Origin: Candidatus Sigynarchaeota archaeon
GTDB lineage: Archaea; Asgardarchaeota; Lokiarchaeia; Sigynarchaeales; Sigynarchaeaceae
Direction: 5' to 3'
Length of the DNA: 12,232 nt
Assembly (NCBI GenBank): GCA_030587525.1
Contig: JAUQYW010000397.1
Location: 1-12,232 of the forward strand
Part shown: positions 1 through 5,266 of the stretch, piece after piece
Numbering within the stretch: the stretch's first letter is position 1
Layout of the letters: the number at the start of each line of letters is the position of its first letter
Made by a program: the position numbers and the translations under genes
Notes under the pieces: generated by a model
What the model was told of the DNA's origin: nothing
Databases searched by the model: none
What the model saw: only the letters and a program-made list of their open reading frames with translations

Positions 1-81
1 CTCTGCAATTGCGACGAATTTATCAGATGCTTGCTTGAACAGCTCTGGTTTCCATCTATAAAATGTCACATATCTTGGCAT
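1..81 (-). CDS. N-terminal fragment of an unrecognised small protein (cut by window edge)
   Basis: An open frame on the minus strand begins with ATG at 81-79 and is still open at base 1, giving 27 codons that start MPRYVTFYRW and end KFVAIAE. A clear Shine-Dalgarno AGGAG lies about 9 bases before the ATG on the minus strand (near 91-95), which makes the start convincing. The beginning is aromatic and basic, like the first beta strand of a small alpha/beta-barrel-type protein, but I cannot assign a family from so few residues. It is divergent from the GH4 gene at 323. Confidence 0.55.
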   Translation of the reverse strand, partial: MPRYVTFYRWKPELFKQASDKFVAIAE

Positions 82-277
82 GTTATTTCACTCCTTTTAC
101 TCCCTATTGCGCAGGTTCCAAATTATGGGAAAATCGGAAATGCGATCCGGTCTCCCCTCGGATGCCCGCGATGAATATAGTTCCAATGGTAATTTAAAAT
201 GAATGGTATCGAGGAACGAAGCTCTTTGGCTAAGGCCATGTAAGCCTCATCCCACCTTCTCAATTTTCCAGTATCCG

Positions 278-285
278 TATTTATA
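278..285 (+). promoter_or_regulatory. TATA-like box of the GH4 gene
   Basis: TATTTATA lies about 40 bases before the ATG at 323. Archaeal transcription usually starts about 25 bases downstream of the TATA box, which puts the start near 308, just before the Shine-Dalgarno AAGGTGA at 309-315. The mRNA leader would be very short. The rest of 82-277 shows no gene I can support. Confidence 0.4.
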
Positions 286-322
286 GTTCCCGGGCACGCG
301 TTAGCCTCAAGGTGACAAACAC

Positions 323-1705
323 ATGGCAACAAAACAATGCGACAAGCGCATCGTCATCGTTGGCGCGGGGTCTCAGTCCTTCGGGTTGGGAACGCTCGGC
401 GATTTGATGACGATAGGACAGAAATTAGCAGGCTCGACGGTCGTGCTCCATGACCTTTCAGAAGAGCTGCTCAAGCTCGTTAGCGGCGTCTTCAAGATTG
501 CCCAGCAACAGGCGTCGGAGGATGGTGATGTTGCCCCGTTCAAGGTCGAGGCAACCACGGATCCGGTGAAGGCTCTTCAAGATGCGGATTACGTCGTTAT
601 GTCTATCGAGCACGGGAACCGGCTCAAGACCTGGGAACAAGATTATTATGTCCCATTCCGTCATGGCTGCACGCCAATATATTCGGAGAATGGTGGCCCC
701 GGTGGCAGCTTTCACACGTGGCGCCAAGTCCCGCCTATGCTCAAGGTGGCGGACATCATGCATGACGTGGCAAAGAAAGCAGTACTGCTCAATTACTCCA
801 ATCCCGTCCCCCGTGTTACGTGGGCTATAAACCGGTACATGGCCAAGAAGGACCCCACCTTTCCGAAGCGGAACGTGGGCCTTTGTCATGGCATCGGCTC
901 CGGCCTCAGCGGGCTGGCAAAGGTAATCGGCGCTGGTGAAGCAATGCTTGATTTCACGTCTGCGGGCCTCAATCACTTCTATTTCTTCATCAAAGTGAAA
1001 GCCAAGTATGATTACATGATGCCCGCCATCGGGTCGTTCCCCGAGAAAAAGGTGAAGGCCGGCGACGACTTGCTCCAGGACGTTCGCGAACGCGGTGCCG
1101 AGTGGGCAAAAAACAACGAGTTGTATTTGATCGAGGAGTTGCTCAAGACCTTCGGTTATTTCACGTATCCCGACCAGTCCCATCCCGGGGAATACTTGCA
1201 CTTCGGCCGTTTCTACGCCCCGCACGTGAAATATGGTTTCAGAGGATCGAACGAACCTTACAAACAGCGCATGGTAAAATCGATCAAGGGAGAAGAGGAT
1301 AATTTCTGGTGGGTGCACAGCACTGGCGAGAAAGCGGTTCCTATTATGGTAGCTATGGAATATGACACGAAGGAAGCCTTTATTGCCCTCAATATGATGA
1401 ACGATGGGTGCATCACGAACTTGCCCCAGGATTGCACGGTCGAAGCTCCCGGCCACGTTGACAAGAATGGCCCGAGGCTCGATAAGGTTGGGGCATTGCC
1501 GCGAGGCATAGCGAATTTGCTTATGCAACAAGCCACGATCCAGGATCTTGTCGTTGAAGCGGCCATCACGGGCGATTATAACACTGCGGTTCAAGCCTTG
1601 TCTATAGACCCGACAGTTCCGTCACCCCAAGTGGCGAGAAACTTGCTCGATGAGATGCTCGTTCTCCAGAAAGATTACCTCGTGCAATTCCAGAAGAAAC
1701 GCTAA
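323..1705 (+). CDS. Family 4 glycoside hydrolase (alpha-galactosidase/glucosidase-like, NAD- and Mn-dependent)
   Basis: The 460-residue protein has the usual length and layout of GH4. The N-terminal Rossmann fold shows GAGSQSFG at 14-21 for NAD binding and an acidic residue ending strand 2 (LHDL, D44). A Gly-rich ENGGPGG lies at 122-128. LNYSNPVP at 156-163 is the family's Asn-Pro signature. Cys188-His189 (GLCHG) and His218 (GLNHF) are the expected Mn-binding residues. GH4 enzymes cleave glycosides by an oxidation-elimination mechanism using NAD+ and a divalent metal; they act in the cytoplasm and no signal peptide is seen. The ATG start is supported by AAGGTGA 8 bases upstream. The substrate cannot be read from sequence: members include alpha-glucosidases, alpha-galactosidases, alpha-glucuronidases and 6-phospho-glycosidases. 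The next gene downstream is a permease, separated by a T-rich stretch, so the two need not be cotranscribed. Confidence 0.9.
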   Translation: MATKQCDKRIVIVGAGSQSFGLGTLGDLMTIGQKLAGSTVVLHDLSEELLKLVSGVFKIAQQQASEDGDVAPFKVEATTDPVKALQDADYVVMSIEHGNRLKTWEQDYYVPFRHGCTPIYSENGGPGGSFHTWRQVPPMLKVADIMHDVAKKAVLLNYSNPVPRVTWAINRYMAKKDPTFPKRNVGLCHGIGSGLSGLAKVIGAGEAMLDFTSAGLNHFYFFIKVKAKYDYMMPAIGSFPEKKVKAGDDLLQDVRERGAEWAKNNELYLIEELLKTFGYFTYPDQSHPGEYLHFGRFYAPHVKYGFRGSNEPYKQRMVKSIKGEEDNFWWVHSTGEKAVPIMVAMEYDTKEAFIALNMMNDGCITNLPQDCTVEAPGHVDKNGPRLDKVGALPRGIANLLMQQATIQDLVVEAAITGDYNTAVQALSIDPTVPSPQVARNLLDEMLVLQKDYLVQFQKKR

Positions 1706-1715
1706 AGTTGCGAGC

Positions 1716-1745
1716 TCTTTTTTATTTTTTGCTTTTTTGCTTTTA
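1716..1745 (+). terminator. T-rich archaeal-type terminator after the GH4 gene
   Basis: Starting 11 bases after the GH4 stop codon there are three successive T runs (6-7 T each) within 30 bases. Archaeal RNA polymerase terminates on such U-tracts without needing a hairpin. No good stem precedes it. Confidence 0.5.
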
Positions 1746-1796
1746 TCGTTCGTTTGAACAGATTTTTGAATTGCTTATTCAAAAAATGGAAGAATT

Positions 1797-1806
1797 CTAT
1801 TTAACT
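1797..1806 (+). promoter_or_regulatory. Candidate TATA box before the permease
   Basis: CTATTTAACT lies about 25 bases before an ATG at 1824. That spacing fits a leaderless transcript starting at 1824, which would match the idea that the permease originally began there, in a frame later shifted. The box is weak and no Shine-Dalgarno is seen. Confidence 0.25.
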
Positions 1807-1915
1807 ATGGATATCGGTAAATTATGCATCACAACCAGAACGAGCGAATGCAAAAACGGCCACCTCTTTACCACTTGCCCTCTTTATTCTAGCGATTTTC
1901 ATCTTTATCATAGCC

Positions 1916-3334
1916 TTGATCGCCAAGCAAAAAGGGAATAAAGCGATTGTTGCCCTCGCTGGCGCGGTTATATGCTATGTCGTGTTATTTTTATTTGAAA
2001 ACGCTGATCCCATCTTGATCCTTGATTTCATATTCGGGAATGAAGAGGATGGCTACGCGAATTTCAATTCCATGCTCTTGATTCTCGGCATGATCACGAT
2101 GATCGACATTACGATGGATTCGGGGCTCTTTCAGTTCGTCGGGTTTAGCTTGATCAAAAAAACCCGGGGAAATCCCTTCAAGCTTTTTCTCGTGATTACA
2201 ACGTTCACCGTGCTCATTTCGACCGTCCTTGACAACATGTTGGTGTTGATGATAATGATCCCGCTTACCATCAGCATCTCGCGATTGCTGGAAATCAAGC
2301 CGTTGCCATATCTTCTCAGTGTAGCTGTACTCGTAAACATCGGTGGAACTGTCTTCACGATTTCATCCATCTCGAACATCATTATCGCAAATTTCGCGGA
2401 AATACCGTTCTTGGAATATTTCTTTAATGCGGGATTGATCTCGCTAATTATTTCGGCATGCAGCATCGTGTTTCTTTATTTCTTGACCAGAAAGCAATTA
2501 ACATCCCCGATTCGAAATATCACGGTCTTGCTGGATTATGATGCCTGGATTTTTGTCTCTGATAAAAAGCTCATGTACAAGTCCGCTATGGTCTTCTTAG
2601 TCGTCATTGGTTGCATCATCGCAGTTCCTCCAAGTATATTTCCTTCAGATTTGATTGCTCTCACTGGCATGTTCATCTTGATTCTCATTAGTAGACTAAA
2701 TACAAACGAGATCTTGAAAGCAGTGGACGTGGAGCTTTTTTTGTATTTGATAGGCATCTCGATCGTGACCGGTTCGATAAACTATTCTGGTATCATGGAA
2801 TACTTTGGAACGCTGCTCGGTGCGATGGGGTCGAATGATCCAATGTCGTTTAACATCATGATCTTGTGGGTTTCCGCGGCGTTGAGCGTCACGGTCGACA
2901 ACGTGCCGATAACGCAGATCTTACTTCCTACGCTCCGGTCTTTAACGCAACCGTTCACGCAATCGCAAGCACGGCAGTCGTATTATGCTCTCACGCTCGG
3001 TGTCGGCTGGGGAGATTCATTGACTCCGTTCGGGGATAATATAATCGTTCAAAAGTTGGCTGATCAGCACAAGGTGAAAATCCCGTTAGGTGAATTCTTC
3101 AAGGTTGGATTTTTTAGCGGCATGTTTCAGCTCGCTTTAGCAACGGTGTTTTTTGCACTCATGGAATCGATAATGGTCGCGTTAATCTTGATATTTTGTA
3201 TCTTCGGCGCGATTATTGGGATCACGCTGTTATGGAAAAAGATTAAGCCCATCGTTCAAAAGAAAATGACCGGCGAGACGCGATCCCATAGTTTCAGCGA
3301 TAAATGGTTGAATAGAAGGCGAACCACCCGCTGA
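1916..3334 (+). CDS. Ion-transporter-superfamily permease (ArsB/NhaD/OCA2-like), N-terminus uncertain
   Basis: This is a polytopic membrane protein of at least 472 residues with the two-fold inverted repeat of the IT superfamily. The first half has STVLDNMLVLMIMIP (102-116) and NIGGTVFTISSISNIIIA (141-158). The second half repeats the pattern as SVTVDNVPITQILLP (324-338) and GWGDSLTPFGDNIIVQ (364-379). The paired DN..P and Gly/Asn hairpin elements form the substrate site in this superfamily. It probably exchanges an anion or carries out Na+/H+ antiport, with substrate unknown. The annotated TTG start is doubtful: the frame is open back to 1805 and encodes a clear first membrane helix (about 1868-1915) with no ATG, GTG or TTG. 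One extra A in the A5 run at 1852-1856 would join it to ATG 1848 or 1824. The tail after the last helix is basic. Confidence 0.8.
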   Translation: MIAKQKGNKAIVALAGAVICYVVLFLFENADPILILDFIFGNEEDGYANFNSMLLILGMITMIDITMDSGLFQFVGFSLIKKTRGNPFKLFLVITTFTVLISTVLDNMLVLMIMIPLTISISRLLEIKPLPYLLSVAVLVNIGGTVFTISSISNIIIANFAEIPFLEYFFNAGLISLIISACSIVFLYFLTRKQLTSPIRNITVLLDYDAWIFVSDKKLMYKSAMVFLVVIGCIIAVPPSIFPSDLIALTGMFILILISRLNTNEILKAVDVELFLYLIGISIVTGSINYSGIMEYFGTLLGAMGSNDPMSFNIMILWVSAALSVTVDNVPITQILLPTLRSLTQPFTQSQARQSYYALTLGVGWGDSLTPFGDNIIVQKLADQHKVKIPLGEFFKVGFFSGMFQLALATVFFALMESIMVALILIFCIFGAIIGITLLWKKIKPIVQKKMTGETRSHSFSDKWLNRRRTTR

Positions 3335-3359
3335 ACAATACTATTTCTTATATCCAGAA

Positions 3360-3518
3360 TCATTCAATGATGGCCAGCCGGGTCTCGTTCGTGCCATCCG
3401 GGCAAGCTGCTTCGAAATACACGAAAATCTTGCTGCCCACTTTCACCCAGTGTGAATAACGCCACGTGTGATACTTTCCCGGGGTCGTGGACTTGAGGAG
3501 GGGTTTATGCGGTGTCAA
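3360..3518 (-). pseudogene. C-terminal remnant of a glycosidase-like protein
   Basis: From TTG 3518 to TGA 3362-3360 the minus strand reads 52 residues including LTPHKPLLKSTTPG, YHTWRYSHWVKVGSKI and VYFEAACPDGTNETRLAIIE. This looks like the last part of a beta-propeller glycosidase-like protein: a 'T/L-TP-x-PLL-S' turn, an HTWRYSHW strand and a C-terminal strand rich in ACPxxTNExRL. Upstream the frame meets stops at about 3547 and 3574, so no full gene remains. There is no Shine-Dalgarno before the TTG. It points the same way as the N-terminal remnant at 5112-5249 and lies in the right order behind it. It could instead be a genuine 52-residue gene, but the conserved-looking sequence starts abruptly. 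Confidence 0.55.
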
Positions 3519-3580
3519 GGCGGCGAATCGAACAAAAGAAGAGGATAGTTAACAGTTTATCACGCATATTGGTTATAAAA

Positions 3581-3690
3581 GAGCCGCTCGGTTTGTCGGG
3601 TGTGAGCCTGCGGCGGGATTCTGTCTTGGCATGGCCTCGGCGATGTGCCTCGTTCGGTTCCTTCGGCGCGAGGCGGGGCTTTCTGTTCGA
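3581..3690. other. GC-rich structured island, possible ncRNA or decayed gene piece
   Basis: About 110 bases are markedly GC-rich within AT-rich sequence. A 6-bp stem GCCTCG (3647-3652) pairs with CGAGGC (3669-3674). A TATA-like TTATAAAA (3573-3580) lies immediately left of it on the plus strand. On the minus strand the segment 3590-3614 resembles the remnant at 3502-3526 (shared GGTTT.T..GGTGT...GCGGCG pattern) and translates to RRLTPDKP against AALTPHKP. It may therefore be a diverged duplicate of the decayed gene rather than an RNA. Confidence 0.25.
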
Positions 3691-3793
3691 TGATTAAACG
3701 CACGACCGAGAAAAGAATACGCGTTTTTATGACTTTTTCTCTTTCAACGACTCTCATTATCTATCTGGATATCGCGATCTATTTCTTATTCTT

Positions 3794-3815
3794 ATGATCC
3801 TTGTAAAAGGATCAT
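3794..3815. repeat. Perfect 9-bp hairpin with GTAA loop
   Basis: ATGATCCTT (3794-3802) and AAGGATCAT (3807-3815) are exact inverted copies around GTAA, followed by TTTTAT. It resembles a small terminator, yet no plus-strand gene ends nearby. Its centre TTGTAAAA recurs in the hairpins at 5076-5115. Confidence 0.6.
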
Positions 3816-3842
3816 TTTATCGCCGCATTTTTATCGCCGCAT
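3815..3842. repeat. Two exact tandem copies of a 14-base unit
   Basis: The unit TTTTATCGCCGCAT occurs at 3815-3828 and again at 3829-3842 with no mismatch, abutting the hairpin to its left. Confidence 0.7.
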
Positions 3843-3894
3843 TAGAAGGGGAAGAGTTATACAATATTTCTACACGCATCCCGTCATCAGCGGC

Positions 3895-3914
3895 ATTTCC
3901 CGGGATTTCCCGGG
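3895..3914. repeat. Two exact tandem copies of a 10-base unit
   Basis: ATTTCCCGGG is at 3895-3904 and 3905-3914. The CCCGGG cores are themselves palindromic, so each copy could pair within itself or with the other. Confidence 0.65.
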
Positions 3915-4001
3915 TCTCCAGCACGGCCCGCGTATTATTCTCAACTTTATCTTTCTAGGCAATCCTTCTCATTCTTTCTATCACCATATTTTTAATTCCT
4001 A

Positions 4002-4020
4002 TTTTTATAATCATATTATA
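4002..4020 (+). promoter_or_regulatory. TATA-like region before the WD40 gene
   Basis: TTTTTATAA (4002-4010) and ATATTATA (4013-4020) form an AT-rich block about 60-75 bases before the WD40 start. Transcription would begin near 4035-4045, leaving a short leader with AAAGGA at 4053-4058, too far from the start to be an obvious ribosome site. Confidence 0.35.
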
Positions 4021-4079
4021 GCTCTTTATGATCAGAGATCCCAAGTTGAACGAAAGGAACTCGCGAGTACTCGATAAAT

Positions 4080-5075
4080 GTGATATTGATGCCTAGAGTT
4101 TCTGAAAATGGACGGGTCTTAGGTAGTATAGGGGTATCGAAAAGGGAAATAAACCAAATATCGTTCAGACCAGACGGAAAATCATTCCTTACCCTCGCAA
4201 ACAATCGCATTAGAGAATGGGACGTCCGGACAAGAAAGAGATTGTGGGATATCGGCAGCTATAACGGGATGCAACGTTTTTTCGTTTCACCCAACGGTAA
4301 AAATATCGCGCTCGAGGTGGAAGATTGGTCCAGTAAGTATGAATTTGTTGATTCAGGCCCCCACAATCTCGAGATCTGGGACGGATATGTGGGCACTCGC
4401 CTTGCTTGTTATAAATCGTTTGATTTCGATGATATCGTTTTTTCCCCAGATGGGGACCTAATGGCCATCGCAACTCTTTTAGATTGGCAAGTGTGGGATT
4501 TGCATAGTTCGATACATCGAATTCTAGTTCAACCAATTCAAGCCGATGCACGTGGATTGAATCTTCGTAAATTAGGATTTTCACAGAATGGAAAAATCTT
4601 GATTGTATTAGGCTGGCTTCAGACTGAGGGACATATTGAAGATTTGTTATTAGAATGGGATATTAGTACGGGAATTGAAATTAAAAGAATCGATTTGATT
4701 GGAGCCAGGAGAGCCTCTGATTGGTCTCAAATTGCATTCTCACCTGCAACGCGCACTTTTGCCTTCCCATGTCAAAATGGTAGCATTGCATTTCTGAATG
4801 CATTCGATGGCACGACTCTTTATACACCCGAATTTACTAGTAAGGCCCTTGCTTGTGCATTTTCCCCGGATGGTTCGATGCTCGTAACGACATGGCGAGA
4901 TTCTCCCGCTCGAATATTCAATACCAACTCGGGCCAAGAAATATGCAGGTTAAAGAAAGGCGGAAGCCATGTGAAATGCGCTTTCTCACCATTGAAGGAA
5001 GATCCCATCATCATCACCGGGTCGGATAATGGCGTGGTCAGAATATGGGATATCAAATCTATTCTTCCTGTCTAG
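4080..5075 (+). CDS. WD40-repeat protein, complete seven-bladed beta-propeller
   Basis: The 331 residues hold seven WD40-like repeats: about 24-49 (ISFRPDGKSFL...IREWDV), 66-101 (VSPNGKNIA...LEIWD), 118-141 (FSPDGDLMA...WQVWD), 163-195 (FSQNGKILI...LLEWDI), 216-244 (AFSPATRTF), 257-284 (AFSPDGSML...ARIFNT) and 297-326 (AFSPLKEDP...VRIWDI). Seven blades make one closed propeller, so the protein is probably complete with no enzymatic domain; it likely acts as a cytoplasmic binding scaffold. There is no signal peptide or membrane helix. The start may be GTG 4080 or ATG 4089; neither has a Shine-Dalgarno and the frame is closed upstream at 4047. The gene is AT-richer than its neighbours. It sits between two remnants of a disrupted minus-strand gene, which suggests recent acquisition. 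Its partner is unknown. Confidence 0.85.
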   Translation: MILMPRVSENGRVLGSIGVSKREINQISFRPDGKSFLTLANNRIREWDVRTRKRLWDIGSYNGMQRFFVSPNGKNIALEVEDWSSKYEFVDSGPHNLEIWDGYVGTRLACYKSFDFDDIVFSPDGDLMAIATLLDWQVWDLHSSIHRILVQPIQADARGLNLRKLGFSQNGKILIVLGWLQTEGHIEDLLLEWDISTGIEIKRIDLIGARRASDWSQIAFSPATRTFAFPCQNGSIAFLNAFDGTTLYTPEFTSKALACAFSPDGSMLVTTWRDSPARIFNTNSGQEICRLKKGGSHVKCAFSPLKEDPIIITGSDNGVVRIWDIKSILPV

Positions 5076-5115
5076 AAGAAATAGTTTGTAAACTATTTCT
5101 TTGTAAAAGAAATAG
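5076..5115. terminator. Two mutually exclusive hairpins just after the WD40 stop codon
   Basis: AAGAAATAGTTT (5076-5087) pairs with AAACTATTTCTT (5090-5101) in a 12-bp stem. The same right arm, CTATTTCTTT (5093-5102), also pairs with AAAGAAATAG (5106-5115) across GTA. Only one stem can form at a time. The position right after the WD40 stop, between convergent genes, suits a terminator. An alternative is the end of an inserted element. Confidence 0.5.
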
Positions 5116-5249
5116 GCGAGGAAGAATGCATCTCCCTCGCCTTTGCACACGGACGGAGCTCCAGCCCACCAGCCAGGCTCGCTCTTGTCCGGGCGTAAAA
5201 CGACCGAATATTTGGCCAAAGCGCTGCGAAACTTGTTAAAAGTAACCAT
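5112..5249 (-). pseudogene. N-terminal remnant of the same glycosidase-like gene
   Basis: From ATG 5249 the minus strand encodes 46 protein-like residues: MVTFNKFRSALAKY, VVLRPDKSEP, GWWAGAPSVCKG, then GDAFFLAY. WxAGAPSV followed by a short charged turn and xFxLAY is what the first blade of GH43/GH130-type or related propeller glycosidases looks like. After Tyr46 the frame runs into the palindromic hairpins, then antisense to the WD40 gene, and stops near 4986, so the protein's continuation is lost. An AAGGT about 10 bases before the ATG acts as ribosome site. The start is only 17 bases after the TPR-SIR2 stop, so the intact gene was probably the last of that operon. The matching C-terminal end appears at 3360-3518. 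Homology is inferred from my memory of the family, not from a search. Confidence 0.55.
5115..5141 (+). terminator. GC-rich hairpin followed by TTT between convergent genes
   Basis: GGCGAGG (5115-5121) pairs with CCTCGCC (5135-5141), the stem can extend through AGA/TCT inside the loop, and TTT follows. It could back up termination of the WD40 transcript. On the minus strand it lies within the coding remnant at 5112-5249, so it may be chance. Confidence 0.3.
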
Positions 5250-5266
5250 TTCACGTTAACCTTGCA

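Larger units (their letters stand above)
3519..4079. other. Gene-poor stretch with short repeats before the WD40 gene
   Basis: No open frame here is convincing. The left third holds a GC-rich island (3581-3690). The rest is AT-rich, strongly pyrimidine-biased on the plus strand, and carries a perfect hairpin, two tandem short repeats, three CTATTTCTT-related words nearby and the WD40 promoter. Base composition differs sharply from the genes on both sides. Confidence 0.5.

Noticed and set aside
123..332. Minus-strand 69-residue frame in the gap before the GH4 gene
   Set aside because: It overlaps the GH4 start and its promoter, has no ribosome site and shows no recognisable motif. It may be chance, though part of it (the region around LNYHWNYIHRG) looks oddly protein-like.
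458..1594. Long minus-strand frame of 378 residues inside the GH4 gene
   Set aside because: It is the antisense shadow of a well-supported gene with intact GH4 motifs; long antisense frames are common in such codon-biased sequence.
3520..3690. tRNA-like or RNase P-like signals (TTCGATT near 3526, ACAGAA on the minus strand near 3619)
   Set aside because: The supposed T-arm does not pair, and the other conserved RNase P blocks are missing.
3560..3757. Minus-strand 65-residue frame over the GC-rich island
   Set aside because: Composition is arginine- and proline-rich as expected from random GC-rich sequence, and no ribosome site is present.
3335..5266. Insertion-sequence ends or target duplication around the WD40 segment
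   Set aside because: I found palindromes but no transposase, no matched terminal inverted repeats at both borders and no clear direct duplication, so I do not call a mobile element.
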